A stretch of 64,000 bases of DNA from JAAXHF01 sp963665955 (GCA_965231765.1 OZ246887.1:2046001-2110000); one strand, 5' to 3'; numbered from the stretch's first letter, positions 32,894-42,033 are shown. A program made the numbers and translations. Notes: generated by a model from the letters alone, not told the origin.

Positions 32894-33739
32894 ATGCAAT
32901 GTATTGCCGCCTATCATATCAACCTGATTGGCTTGCTCAGCCTGAGCGTAGCCCTCAGTTTTCATGGACTGGCTCACGCGGCAGACCAGTTTATTGTGCT
33001 GCAATCGACGACTTCCACTCAGAACTCGGGTTTGTTTGATCACCTCTTCCCCTCCTTCCAGAAGCAGACCGGCATTGCAGTCCGGGTCGTTGCGGTTGGT
33101 ACGGGGCAAGCTCTGAAAAACGCTCAGAATGGTGACGGCGACGTATTATTAGTGCATGCCAAAGCAGCCGAAGAACAGTTTGTTGCAGACGGCTGGGGCG
33201 TGCAGCGCTACGATGTGATGTACAACGACTTTGTGATCGTCGGTCCAGCCAATGACCCTGCCAAGCTCAGCGGCCTACGCGCTGCCCCAGCTGCGCTGAA
33301 GAAGCTCGCTGAAACACACGCGATTTTTGTCTCACGTGGCGATGATAGCGGCACGCACAAAAAAGAACAGGCACTCTGGAAAGCCGCTGACATAGATCCG
33401 ACAACAGCGAGCGGCAGCTGGTATCGCGAAACCGGCTCAGGCATGGGCGCAACCTTAAACACGGCTGTTGGTATGACGGGGTATACGCTGACCGATCGAG
33501 GCACCTGGATCAGCTTCCAGAACAAGGCCGACTTTCAGGTCTTAGTCGAAAGCGACTCTCAGCTGTTCAACCAGTACGGGGTTATTCTCGTCAACCCAGC
33601 CAAACATCCGCACGTGAAAGCCGCCCAGGGACAACAGTTCATTGACTGGTTGCTTGGTCCACACGGCCAAGAGAGCATTGCTGATCACCGTATCGGGGAT
33701 CAACAGCTCTTTTTTCCAAATGCCTCTGGGGATAAGTAA
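32894..33739 (+). CDS. tupA: Tungstate-binding periplasmic protein
   Basis: The 281-residue protein has a signal peptide ending at about AHAADQ (residue 30). The TupA signature TTSTQNSGLFDHLFP follows, then GTGQALKNAQNGDGDVLLVH, MYNDFVIVGP and SRGDDSGTHKKEQALW, which shape the oxyanion site. TupA binds tungstate tightly and delivers it to TupBC. AAGGAGG 7 nt before the ATG gives strong translation. The 128-bp gap after tupC carries a TTGTCGAAGAGGTGAGG-type dispersed repeat. Tungstate would fit the Mo/W formate dehydrogenase at 22240..26705. Confidence 0.88.
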   Translation: MQCIAAYHINLIGLLSLSVALSFHGLAHAADQFIVLQSTTSTQNSGLFDHLFPSFQKQTGIAVRVVAVGTGQALKNAQNGDGDVLLVHAKAAEEQFVADGWGVQRYDVMYNDFVIVGPANDPAKLSGLRAAPAALKKLAETHAIFVSRGDDSGTHKKEQALWKAADIDPTTASGSWYRETGSGMGATLNTAVGMTGYTLTDRGTWISFQNKADFQVLVESDSQLFNQYGVILVNPAKHPHVKAAQGQQFIDWLLGPHGQESIADHRIGDQQLFFPNASGDK

Positions 33740-33762
33740 AAACCCGGAGAAGGGAGAGATGC

Positions 33763-34764
33763 ATGAAGGAAAAATCGACGTGTATACAGCGCTGCTACAG
33801 ACACCTGGCCCGAGTCGTTGCTGGGATGGGTTTAGTCTGCCTGTCAATTGATATGAGTGCGGCCCAAGAGACTCCGATAGGCCCCAAATGGTGGCCGTCT
33901 GAATGGGGAGCGGACGATCAGCGCGGTGCCGCCAATCGTATTACTCCCGAGCAGGTGCTGTCCGCGGCGGCTCTTATTACCACAGGAAAAATCTATCAGC
34001 TGGGCCGGCCCTATGAGCACGGCATGCCACTCCTCGGCAAGCGCGTCTACTCACTGACCATCCCCGGTCTGCCAAGCTCAGATCCCTCGGGGACGAATCA
34101 AATCGTCTCGAATAGTGAGATGATCGCCGCCGAGTTGGGCCAAGTCGGGACGCAATTTGATGGACTCGGCCATGTTGGCGCGCGGGTAGGCAGCGAGGAT
34201 CGCTTTTATAATGGCTTGAAGCTGTCCGAGATTGGAGACAGCTACGGACTTAAAAAACTCGGTATTGAGCAGGTCGGAGCTATCTTTACTCGTGGAGTTC
34301 TCCTCGATATCGCAGCATACAAAGGCGTCGAGCGGCTCGCAGTTAATTATATTATCAGCATTGACGACGTTACAGGCACACTGGCCAAGCAACAGGTGGA
34401 TATCCAGGCAGGCGACGTGGTCCTGTTTCATACGGGCCACGGCCAGCTGTGGATGACAGATAACGATACCTATGTCTCGGGCGAACCAGGACCGGGGGTC
34501 ACGACCCTCACCTGGCTGGTTGACAAAAAAATCGTCCTGGTCGGAGCTGATAATTGGGCAGTCGAGGCCCAGCCAGGAGAAGATACACAGCGCTTTGCTG
34601 AAGGCCACCAACAGCTGCTCACCCGCAATGGCATCTACATTCACGAAAACTTGGATTTGGCCGCCTTGGCCAAAGACAAGGTCTATGAGTTTGTCTATGT
34701 GTTTGTGCCGGTTCCCCTGAAAGGCGCAACCGGCTCGCCAGGGAGTCCGATTGCAATCAGGTAG
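33763..34764 (+). CDS. Exported cyclase family protein
   Basis: The 333-residue protein is a PF04199 cyclase-family hydrolase, with WGADDQRGAANRITPEQV, QLGRPYEHGMPL, and the metal-region segment VGTQFDGLGHVG near residue 130. GDVVLFHTGHG and LVGADNWAVEAQPG follow. The N-terminus (RHLARVVAGMGLVCLSIDMSAAQ) is a signal peptide, so it acts in the periplasm, unlike the paralogue at 9535. Its last 27 codons lie in a 107-bp direct repeat whose second copy is 3.2 kb downstream. Confidence 0.85.
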   Translation: MKEKSTCIQRCYRHLARVVAGMGLVCLSIDMSAAQETPIGPKWWPSEWGADDQRGAANRITPEQVLSAAALITTGKIYQLGRPYEHGMPLLGKRVYSLTIPGLPSSDPSGTNQIVSNSEMIAAELGQVGTQFDGLGHVGARVGSEDRFYNGLKLSEIGDSYGLKKLGIEQVGAIFTRGVLLDIAAYKGVERLAVNYIISIDDVTGTLAKQQVDIQAGDVVLFHTGHGQLWMTDNDTYVSGEPGPGVTTLTWLVDKKIVLVGADNWAVEAQPGEDTQRFAEGHQQLLTRNGIYIHENLDLAALAKDKVYEFVYVFVPVPLKGATGSPGSPIAIR

Positions 34765-34788
34765 CGAGGCTTTCTCCTGCGCCCGGGC
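34682..34788 (+). repeat. Direct repeat copy 1 (107 bp), 3' end of cyclase gene
   Basis: This segment covers the last codons, the stop TAG and 24 bp past the exported cyclase gene. It is matched at 37893..37999 with 4 mismatches. Copy 1 keeps the intact reading frame. Together the copies bracket the MBOAT cassette. Confidence 0.9.
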
Positions 34789-35127
34789 GTCAGCGCCTCA
34801 GCACACTGTCGTTTTGGCAGAGTGTACCCTCTTTTTGCCACTGGACTTATTCTGGAACGGCCTGGAGATTCCTAGCACTCTCTCTCAGTCTTACCTGTCC
34901 TTAACTCTCTCACCCCAGTATGCTGCCTGACAGCCTATCGCATCATTGCATTATGTCTTTCCCGTCCTTCTTTTGCTCTCTGCGCTCCAATCATCATCCT
35001 TGCAACCCTAGTTGTTCCGTCTGATTTGGGAGACGAGTCCATGCATGACTGTTGCTACTCTATCCTTGCGGCGCAGAATTTTTTCATTTATAAGCCGCTG
35101 GGCATTTGATAGAGGTCTGGTAAGACG
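34789..35127. other. Intergenic region before the MBOAT gene
   Basis: These 340 bp hold no gene that I can support. The composition is pyrimidine-rich and differs from the neighbouring coding DNA. A promoter for the MBOAT gene would be expected here but no clear boxes stand out. Confidence 0.5.
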
Positions 35128-36672
35128 ATGCTCTTTCACTCCTACAGCTTCCTATTCTTATTCTTACCCCTCGTCTTTGCTGCCTTTTTCTACTTAGAAA
35201 TAAAGCAGCAAAGAACACTCGCATTCGCCTGGTTGGTGCTTGCCTCATGGTTTTTCTATGCCTGGTGGCAGCCCATTTATTTGTTGTTGCTGCTGCTCTC
35301 GACGCTTTTTAATTTTTGTGTCGGGCTTCGTTTGCAATCCACACACAGCAAGAGTCTGCTCGTTTTTGGAGTAAGTGGAGATTTAGCCCTGCTCGGCTAT
35401 TTCAAGTACGCCAACTTTTTCCTTCACAGTACCAACGCCCTCTTCGACACGGCATTCTCCCCCGCGCCCATTATCCTCCCATTAGCGATTTCCTTCTTCA
35501 CCTTCCAGCAGATCGCTTGGTTGGTGGATGTCTATCGGGGCCACGTTACGGAATATAATCTGCTGCACTATTGTCTATTCGTGTGCTTTTTTCCGCAGCT
35601 GATTGCCGGCCCTATTGTCCATCATAACGAAATGATGCCCCAGTTTTCCACGGGCCGGGAGCGATCTCAACGGCAGCGAGATGTGGAGGTCGGGATCACT
35701 ATTTTCTGTCTCGGCTTTCTCAAAAAAGTTGCTCTGGCCGACGCCATGGCGGTGTATGCCAATCCCATCTTTGCAGCGGCCGCGCATGGCGAGCCCATAA
35801 GTTTTTTTGAAGCCTGGGGCGGGACCCTGGCCTACAGCTTCCAACTGTATTTTGATTTCTCCGGATACTCGGACATGGCCATCGGGTTGGCTCGTCTGTT
35901 TGGGATACGTCTTCCCGTCAACTTCTTTTCTCCCTATCAGTCAGCGAGCATTATCGATTTTTGGCGGCGCTGGCATATGACCTTATCCCGATTTCTTCGT
36001 GATTATCTGTATATTCCTCTGGGTGGGAATCGCTCTGGCCTCACTCGGACCGGCCTCAATCTTCTCACCACCATGGGGCTGGGGGGTCTCTGGCATGGGG
36101 CGGACTGGACGTTTGTCTGTTGGGGCTTACTGCACGGGGGATATCTCATCCTGAACCGGAGTTGGCGGTTTGTTCGCTCCTCTCTACCCTGGCCAGCAGG
36201 GGCTGGCCGGTTTGGCTCCTCCCTGTCTGTCACCCTGACCTTTCTGGCTGTAACATTGGGGTGGGTCTTGTTCCGCGCAGACAGCTTTGCCGCTGCCACT
36301 CGGCTATATCGAGGACTTTTTGGGAGCAACGGGATCATCTTACCACCAGACGCTGTGGGCTGGCTCGGCCCTTTGCATCCTTGGCTCCTTCAGCTCGGCT
36401 GGCGCTTCGAATCGGTGCGCTACCTGTACGGCTGGGAGCAACTTGCTTGGCTTGTTGTCCTGGGAGTCATCGCCTTTCGTTTGCCGAATACCATGCAATT
36501 GCTTGCCAAGTATAATCCTGCTCTTCTGTCGCAGCCCTTTAGGAGTGTACTTCGGAGCGGTTGGATACAGTGGCATCCCACAGTGTACTGGGCTGTTACG
36601 CTTGCCGTTCTCATGAGTTGGGCACTATTAGCAATCAATCGGGTCGATGAATTCTTGTATTTCCAATTCTGA
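35128..36672 (+). CDS. MBOAT family O-acyltransferase (AlgI-like)
   Basis: The 514-residue polytopic protein has about ten membrane segments. The MBOAT hallmarks include SYSFLFLFLPLVFAAFF at the N-terminus, FPQLIAGPIVHHNEM near residue 155, DFSGYSDMAIGLARLFGI, and NFFSPYQSASIIDFWRRWHM with DYLYIPLGGNR. The catalytic-His region is GGLWHGADWTFVCWGLLHG near residue 320. Such proteins move acyl groups across the inner membrane to acylate a polysaccharide or other exported molecule. It lies inside a cassette bounded by direct repeats and is followed by a probable partner gene. Confidence 0.9.
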   Translation: MLFHSYSFLFLFLPLVFAAFFYLEIKQQRTLAFAWLVLASWFFYAWWQPIYLLLLLLSTLFNFCVGLRLQSTHSKSLLVFGVSGDLALLGYFKYANFFLHSTNALFDTAFSPAPIILPLAISFFTFQQIAWLVDVYRGHVTEYNLLHYCLFVCFFPQLIAGPIVHHNEMMPQFSTGRERSQRQRDVEVGITIFCLGFLKKVALADAMAVYANPIFAAAAHGEPISFFEAWGGTLAYSFQLYFDFSGYSDMAIGLARLFGIRLPVNFFSPYQSASIIDFWRRWHMTLSRFLRDYLYIPLGGNRSGLTRTGLNLLTTMGLGGLWHGADWTFVCWGLLHGGYLILNRSWRFVRSSLPWPAGAGRFGSSLSVTLTFLAVTLGWVLFRADSFAAATRLYRGLFGSNGIILPPDAVGWLGPLHPWLLQLGWRFESVRYLYGWEQLAWLVVLGVIAFRLPNTMQLLAKYNPALLSQPFRSVLRSGWIQWHPTVYWAVTLAVLMSWALLAINRVDEFLYFQF

Positions 36673-36673
36673 T

Positions 36674-37846
36674 ATGGATTCGCTTATGATTTCTGTTGGG
36701 CGGAAACACCATCGTCACTATGTGACGTGGCTGCTCGGCCTGAGCGCTCTTCTGCTCGGCCTCGCCGGTCTGTTCAATTGGATTGTTGACCCGCTCTACT
36801 TCTACCATCGGCCCTGGTTTGAAATCGGTTTCAGTAAAAATCAACGCTTTCAGAATCCTGGGATTGCTCGTCAATTCGACTACGAAGCCGTGATGCTAGG
36901 GACTTCTCGGATCGAAAATTTTCGAACCTCCTCGTTGCAGCAGGCGCTCGGTCTCAAAATCATCAACCTGCCTATTTCCGCATCTACAGCAACAGAGCAA
37001 GCGCTGCTCCTTGATGTCGTTTTTCAGAACCAGCCTATTCGGCGAGTCGTGTGGGAGATCAATTATCCATCTTTTGCACTCGGAGATCGCGTCCGTGATG
37101 ATGTTGGAGCATTTCCCTACTATTTATACCATGAGGGGCTTGAAACACCTTTTCGTTATCTCCTCTCCCAGGATACCCTTTTTGAATCCTTTCAGGCCAT
37201 CAGCGGCCAGCGTCCGATCGATCTTGACACCCTCCACTTCTGGGCGAATCATTTCGAGTTTTCCGAGTCACGGGTGAGGGCAGCCTGGGACTCTGTGGTC
37301 AACCGCTGGACGGATGATCTCCGGGATTTCTGGGCCAAAAATACTCCCTCAAACCAGGAGCTCCAATCCGTATTCGTTCAAAAAGTTGAACGTGTCATAC
37401 AGCAGCACCCGGATGTGGAATTTGACCTACTCTTACTCCCGATCAGCATGCTGGGGTATGGCAGCGATTTTCTCATTGCAAGCAATCGACTCGAAAAACG
37501 CTTGAGCCTGCTCAAGACCGTGGTACAGACCCAGACGCGGCTTCCAAACGTGCGGGTTTTCAACTTCCAGCTCGATGAACAACTCACTCACGATTTTAGC
37601 CGCTGGAAGGACCTCGAACATTTCGACGCCGCTACGACAGCGTTTATCATCAACGCTCTTGCGCGGGGTGACTACCAAGTCACCCCACCCCAGCTCTTAT
37701 GCGCGACTGGAAAACTGCGCCACAATGTCCTCACATACATGGCTGAGTATTGCGCCACAGAGGGCGACCGCTGTCCTCCTGTGGTCCACCGGAATATGCA
37801 GTATACGGCAGCCCAGCCCTGGGACGCTCCCTGCCCGGACGACTGA
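36674..37846 (+). CDS. Membrane-anchored partner of MBOAT acyltransferase
   Basis: The roughly 390-residue protein has one N-terminal membrane helix (YVTWLLGLSALLLGLAGLFN), then a periplasmic domain. The early segments YEAVMLGTSRIENFRTSSL and IINLPISASTATEQALLLD resemble the block I region of SGNH-like hydrolases that complete acyl transfer with AlgI-type proteins (AlgX/AlgJ role). The Ser of GTSR is a candidate nucleophile. This role is inference; a full Ser-Asp-His set was not traced. The start is uncertain: ATGs at 36647, 36674 and 36686 all lack a strong ribosome site. Confidence 0.7.
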   Translation: MDSLMISVGRKHHRHYVTWLLGLSALLLGLAGLFNWIVDPLYFYHRPWFEIGFSKNQRFQNPGIARQFDYEAVMLGTSRIENFRTSSLQQALGLKIINLPISASTATEQALLLDVVFQNQPIRRVVWEINYPSFALGDRVRDDVGAFPYYLYHEGLETPFRYLLSQDTLFESFQAISGQRPIDLDTLHFWANHFEFSESRVRAAWDSVVNRWTDDLRDFWAKNTPSNQELQSVFVQKVERVIQQHPDVEFDLLLLPISMLGYGSDFLIASNRLEKRLSLLKTVVQTQTRLPNVRVFNFQLDEQLTHDFSRWKDLEHFDAATTAFIINALARGDYQVTPPQLLCATGKLRHNVLTYMAEYCATEGDRCPPVVHRNMQYTAAQPWDAPCPDD

Positions 37847-37892
37847 GCGTGTGGAGGGCCAGCGACAGCGCAGCCACAACGAGATCGCTTAA

Positions 37893-37999
37893 TCTGTGAG
37901 TTTGTCTATGTGTTTGTGCCAGTTCTCCTGAAAGGCGCAACCGGCTCGCCAGGGAGTCCGATTGCAATCAGGCAGCGAGGCTTTCTCCTGCGCCCGGGC
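37893..37999 (+). repeat. Direct repeat copy 2 (107 bp), remnant of cyclase 3' end
   Basis: It matches 34682..34788 with 4 differences. In the translated frame EFVYVFVP is kept, one Pro becomes Leu, and the stop TAG becomes CAG, so it is a non-functional gene-end fragment. It lies between the MBOAT partner gene and the GMC oxidoreductase. Confidence 0.9.
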
Positions 38000-38097
38000 C
38001 AGGGAATAGGACGGCCGGAAACTTCTCTGTCTACCTGTTGACAGGCGTCCGGTGCTCACACGATAATCGCGCCAGCTTTGATCGTTTTGGAACATCT

Positions 38098-39753
38098 ATG
38101 AATTACGACGTGGTTATCATTGGAGCAGGCTCTGCCGGCTGTCCACTCGCCGCCCGTTTGTCAGAAGATCCTCAGCGCTCAGTCTTGCTGTTGGACGCTG
38201 GCCCGCACTACGAAAGCATCGACAAATTTCCGGAAGTCCTGCAACAGGGCGGCTCTATGGCGTCCAGTTTTCCAGGACACCCGAACAACTGGTCGTTCAA
38301 GGCCAAGCTCACGCCTGAGTTATCGTACTCCGTACCCCGTGGCAAAGTCGTAGGTGGCTCAAGTGCGCTCAACGGGACAGTGTTCATTCGCGGGGTTCCG
38401 GAAGACTTCGACGGCTGGGCAGCACTCGGCAATGACGAGTGGTCGTACGAAAAAGTCCTGCCGTATTTCAAAAAATTGGAGACTGACCAAGACATCCAAG
38501 ACCAGACTATCCAGGCTGACTTCCACGGCGCAGACGGCCCGATTCCCGTACGTCGGCCCAAGTCGGCGGAATGGAATTCCGTGCAAGAGGCATTTGTGCA
38601 AGCCTGTCTCGATACTGGACATCCGGAAGATCCGGATATGAATCATCCCGCCTCAATTGGGGTCGGCTCTCTGCCGCTCAACAATATCGATGGCATCCGG
38701 ATGAATACCGCTGTCACCTACCTGACGCCGAATCTGCAACGTCCCAACTTGACCGTATGGGGCGAGTCACACGTCAGGCGTATAGTGTTCGAAGGCCGCA
38801 AAGCGATTGGGGTAGAAGTCGATAGAAAAGGCAAACAGATCGTCATTCACGGCGGAGAAATCATCCTCAGCGCCGGAGCAGTCAAATCTCCACACCTACT
38901 GTTACTCTCAGGCATCGGACCAGCGGAGGCATTGCGCGGCTGTGACATTCCAGTTTTACACGACTCGCCGTACGTCGGAAAAGGCTTCACCGACCACCCG
39001 GCGGTGATGATCATGTACAAGACCAAAAAGGCGCCAGTCACATATCCTGGCATGCCGATGCTCCAGACCGGCCTGCATTACACAGCTGAAGACTCACAGA
39101 CACGCGGCGATATGGAAATCTTGCCATTCTGTTTCTCGATGAATGATTCGTTTGTCACCGCCAGTAAATCAAACGGCTCGCAGTTGCCTGCCCTGCCCTC
39201 CTTTTTTCGCCATCCCTTGAGGACGCTGGCTGCCATGCGCGGAATCTCAGTCAAGCGGCTCATTGAGCAAGCCCGGCGCGGCCGAGACCTGATGATTGGC
39301 GCCTCACTCCAAGCGGCACTCAGCAAAGGCGAAATGCGACTCGTTTCAGCCGACCCGTATGTACAACCGGAGCTGCATTACAATTATTTGTCGGACCCGT
39401 TCGACCGCCAGCGCATGCGCGAGGGCGTTCGACTCGTTGTAGAACTCATGCAGGGCAAAGCGTTTACGGACCTCGTGTCTGAACGAACAGTGCCGACCGA
39501 CACCCACCTGGCCTCAGATCAGGCATTGGATAACTGGATGTATACGAACCTAGGAACGGCGATCCACATGTCGGGCAGCTGCAAAATGGGACCAGCCGAC
39601 GACATGACCGCTGTTGTGGATCAGTACGGCCGGGTGCATGGTGTTGAGGGATTGCGAGTGGCCGATACGTCGATCCAGCCCAACGTCGTGCGGCGTCCGG
39701 CCAATGCCACAGCCATCATGATTGGCGAGCGAATGCTTGAATGGATGAGATAA
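38098..39753 (+). CDS. GMC family FAD oxidoreductase
   Basis: The 551-residue flavoenzyme begins with the dinucleotide fold YDVVIIGAGSAGCPLAARLSED. It continues with GGSSALNGTVFIRG (GMC signature 1) and the second signature GAVKSPHLLLLSGIGPAEA. The C-terminal catalytic region has IHMSGSCKMGPADD with the active-site His, and VADTSIQPNVVRRPANATAI. The family oxidises alcohols such as choline or polyethylene glycol. The start at 38098 places the FAD motif at residue 3; the frame is open 20 codons further up. It may once have followed the exported cyclase gene directly (see the direct repeats). Confidence 0.9.
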   Translation: MNYDVVIIGAGSAGCPLAARLSEDPQRSVLLLDAGPHYESIDKFPEVLQQGGSMASSFPGHPNNWSFKAKLTPELSYSVPRGKVVGGSSALNGTVFIRGVPEDFDGWAALGNDEWSYEKVLPYFKKLETDQDIQDQTIQADFHGADGPIPVRRPKSAEWNSVQEAFVQACLDTGHPEDPDMNHPASIGVGSLPLNNIDGIRMNTAVTYLTPNLQRPNLTVWGESHVRRIVFEGRKAIGVEVDRKGKQIVIHGGEIILSAGAVKSPHLLLLSGIGPAEALRGCDIPVLHDSPYVGKGFTDHPAVMIMYKTKKAPVTYPGMPMLQTGLHYTAEDSQTRGDMEILPFCFSMNDSFVTASKSNGSQLPALPSFFRHPLRTLAAMRGISVKRLIEQARRGRDLMIGASLQAALSKGEMRLVSADPYVQPELHYNYLSDPFDRQRMREGVRLVVELMQGKAFTDLVSERTVPTDTHLASDQALDNWMYTNLGTAIHMSGSCKMGPADDMTAVVDQYGRVHGVEGLRVADTSIQPNVVRRPANATAIMIGERMLEWMR

Positions 39754-39859
39754 GCTGGGCGGCGGGCAGCGACACAAACCCTATGAGCGGCAAGTAAGGA
39801 AGTCGGGTGGATACGCCACCCGAGATTCAAGCGTTCAGCCAACTCTTTTTCGGGTGTGA

Positions 39860-40021
39860 CTATTTCTCGCCGCCTGAAGGGAAGTCTGTCTCGACTGTAG
39901 AGTCTGCTCCAGAAAGAATGCCGCGCAACACCGTACGCTGGAGTTTCGCATAGCCCGGCTCTTCATGGTCTAGGTGCCGTGCGACATGGGTATGCAAATC
40001 TGGAAGTTTATCCCACGGCAC
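39860..40021 (-). CDS. Possible small protein downstream of GST gene
   Basis: A 53-codon frame from GTG 40021 to TAG 39862 reads MPWDKLPDLHTHVARHL, DHEEPGYAKLQRTVLRGILS and a short acidic tail. The composition looks like protein and the strand matches the GST gene 62 nt upstream. There is no good ribosome site and no family is recognised. It could also be the end of a decayed gene, since the frame is open back to a TGA at about 40053. Confidence 0.3.
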   Translation of the reverse strand: MPWDKLPDLHTHVARHLDHEEPGYAKLQRTVLRGILSGADSTVETDFPSGGEK

Positions 40022-40083
40022 GGCGGGCCAGGTGTTTCGAAACTTTCATTCACGGTGCTTCCTCGGCCAATATGTTGAAGCGA

Positions 40084-40698
40084 CTACTTCCCAACGCTCT
40101 GCGCACGCTTGAGCGAAGGCCGAGCATAACACGCATCAACCCAACGCTTGACATTCAGGTATGCCGAGAAATCGAACTTCACTATTTTCAAGATGAGCAT
40201 CACGCCGGCAACGTTGAGATCAGCGATACTAAAAGCATCACCGACCAGCCACTCTTTTTTGGCCAGGGTGTCATTGAGCACCTTCAGCGGCCGATCAAGT
40301 GTCTTTTCCGCAGCAGCGATGGCATCCGGATTCCGCTTTTCCTCGGGCGTAAAAACCTTTTGGACGAGGATATCCATCTGCGGCGGCTCAATCTCAGTCA
40401 TCACCCACACGCTCCACTGCCAGGTCTGAGCTTCCTTCGCAGCATCGCTCGGGTACAGATCGCCACCGTAGGTCTTGGCCAGGTACAGATTGATCGCCAT
40501 CGACTCAAATAAGGTGATGTCACCATCCTGGAGCGCAGGAATGCGGCCATTCGGATTGACTGCTAAGTACTCTGCCTTCTTGGACTCTTCCATAAAATTG
40601 ACGGCAGCATGTTCGTATTCAACACCAATGTCTTCAATCGCCCAGAGCGAGCGTATCGCGCGGGAACCAGCAACACCGTAGATCTTGGGTTTTGCCAT
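40084..40698 (-). CDS. Glutathione S-transferase family protein
   Basis: The 204-residue protein has an N-terminal thioredoxin-like domain (KPKIYGVAGSRAIRSLWAIE) and the cis-Pro segment NPNGRIPALQDGDITLFESM, whose ESM-type Ser binds the glutathione gamma-glutamyl group. The C-terminal helical domain has the N-capping box DAFSIADLNVAG. The Ser in AGSRAIR may be the catalytic residue. It conjugates or transfers glutathione in the cytosol. GAGGAAG 8 nt upstream fixes the start at 40698. Confidence 0.88.
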   Translation of the reverse strand: MAKPKIYGVAGSRAIRSLWAIEDIGVEYEHAAVNFMEESKKAEYLAVNPNGRIPALQDGDITLFESMAINLYLAKTYGGDLYPSDAAKEAQTWQWSVWVMTEIEPPQMDILVQKVFTPEEKRNPDAIAAAEKTLDRPLKVLNDTLAKKEWLVGDAFSIADLNVAGVMLILKIVKFDFSAYLNVKRWVDACYARPSLKRAQSVGK

Positions 40699-40896
40699 AT
40701 ATGTCTTCCTCTCTGTATCAAAAAATGAATGGACCGCACCATGTCTAGGATAATGCAGGGCTATGGGCAAGGGGGATGGCCTGAAGCCTGTGGCCAAATC
40801 TTGAACCTCCTCAATCAAAGGTGTTACAGTCCTGCAAGCAATTGAGCCGGGTAATCACACTCGCTCCCCCTGAGAATCCGTTCGAGAGGAACAAAA

Positions 40897-41856
40897 ATGA
40901 CAAATCGTAACTTCGAAATGATCGAAACAAACGGCGTAACCTTACGCACGGTAGTAGAAGGCACTGGTCCATTGGTGATTCTGCTCCACGGCTGGCCACA
41001 GTGCTGGTACTTGTGGCGCCATCAGATCGATCCCATCATTGCGGCGGGCTATCGCGTTGCGGTGCCCGACCAACGCGGCTACGGCGGGAGCAGCTGTCCA
41101 CCCCATGTTTCTGATTACAACATTCGCACCCTTGCCGCTGATATTGATGGTATTGCCAAGGCGCTGGGCTACAATGAATTCTTTCTGATTGGTCATGATT
41201 GGGGCTGTGTCGTGGCTTGGAATACCGCCTTGCTGCATGAGGACAGCTGCAAAGCGGTGATGGGACTGTCTGTGCCATTTTGGCGGATGACGGATGCGGC
41301 AGTGAATCCTGCTGGTATGGATGATCGCTTTTGGTATATCCGGTATTTTCAGGAAGAAGGTTCCGCCGAAGCCGAGTTAGAAAAAGATGTCGAGCGGAGC
41401 CTGCGCATCCTCTATTCCGGGCTGTGTGGTGACTCGCCTGCCGGGACCTGGATGAAACAGCTCGACCACCCTAAGTCGAGCGGCCTGCTTGATACCTTGC
41501 CACAGCCAGAGGCACTTCCGGCCTGGCTCAGCCAAGCCGACCTCGACTATTATGTCGAACAGTACAAAACAAGCGGTTTCCGAGGGCCGAATAATTGGTA
41601 CCGTAACATCCCGACCAATAATGGCATCACCCCCGAACTCGAAGGCAAAAAGTTTTCCCAGCCGGCAGCGTTTGTGGCTGGTTCTGCAGATGATGTCCTC
41701 CTGTACGATCCAGCCTGGCGAGACAAGTTTCCCCAGGCTTTTCACGACCTGCGTTGCCTCGAATTGATCGAAGGCGCAGGCCACTGGGTCCAGGCCGAAA
41801 AGCCGAAGGAAACAAATGAGTGTATTCTGCGTTTTTTGCGGGGGCTGCGAGGATGA
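40897..41856 (+). CDS. Alpha/beta hydrolase, epoxide hydrolase-like
   Basis: The 319-residue enzyme has the epoxide hydrolase hallmarks: oxyanion HGWPQCWYLWRHQI near residue 30, DQRGYGGSS, and the nucleophile elbow GHDWGCVVAWN with Asp at about residue 107. The cap domain follows, and a C-terminal GAGHWVQAEKP carries the catalytic His. Asp rather than Ser at the nucleophile favours epoxide hydrolase or dehalogenase over esterase. GAGAGGAA before the ATG is a good ribosome site. It is followed 39 nt later by a small gene and the dimethylformamidase-like gene. Confidence 0.88.
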   Translation: MTNRNFEMIETNGVTLRTVVEGTGPLVILLHGWPQCWYLWRHQIDPIIAAGYRVAVPDQRGYGGSSCPPHVSDYNIRTLAADIDGIAKALGYNEFFLIGHDWGCVVAWNTALLHEDSCKAVMGLSVPFWRMTDAAVNPAGMDDRFWYIRYFQEEGSAEAELEKDVERSLRILYSGLCGDSPAGTWMKQLDHPKSSGLLDTLPQPEALPAWLSQADLDYYVEQYKTSGFRGPNNWYRNIPTNNGITPELEGKKFSQPAAFVAGSADDVLLYDPAWRDKFPQAFHDLRCLELIEGAGHWVQAEKPKETNECILRFLRGLRG

Positions 41857-41895
41857 TGAGCGGCTAAAAGCCGACAAAGATCTGGAGAAGCGTCT

Positions 41896-42033
41896 ATGGG
41901 TCAGCGGACGATACAAGCACATATCGCAGAATCAATTGGATCAATTGGATCTGTTTCGCCAGAACGGCACGAGCGTTTGCTGAAAGCACTCAGCACCCAC
42001 CTTGTCCCAGACCTTGGGAAGAAGGATCGCTAG
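41896..42033 (+). CDS. 45-aa protein upstream of dimethylformamidase large subunit (possible small subunit)
   Basis: A 45-codon gene reads MGQRTIQAHIAESIGS, then VSPERHERLLKALSTHLVPD and ends GKKDR. GGAGAAG lies 5 nt before the ATG, and its TAG shares a base with the GTG of the large-subunit gene, so translation is coupled. Dimethylformamidase is an alpha2beta2 enzyme with a small subunit encoded next to the large one. The known small subunits are longer (about 130 residues), so this could be a reduced version or a separate peptide. Confidence 0.6.
   Translation: MGQRTIQAHIAESIGSIGSVSPERHERLLKALSTHLVPDLGKKDR

Noticed and set aside
38038..38097. Longer start for the GMC oxidoreductase
   Set aside because: The family begins a few residues before the FAD motif, which the ATG at 38098 provides; the extension has no conserved sequence.
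40022..40080. A fourth in-frame TGA upstream of the small frame at 39860..40021
   Set aside because: No Cys or other redox motif adjoins it and the sequence beyond the TGA overlaps the GST gene end without family resemblance, so there is no basis for Sec.
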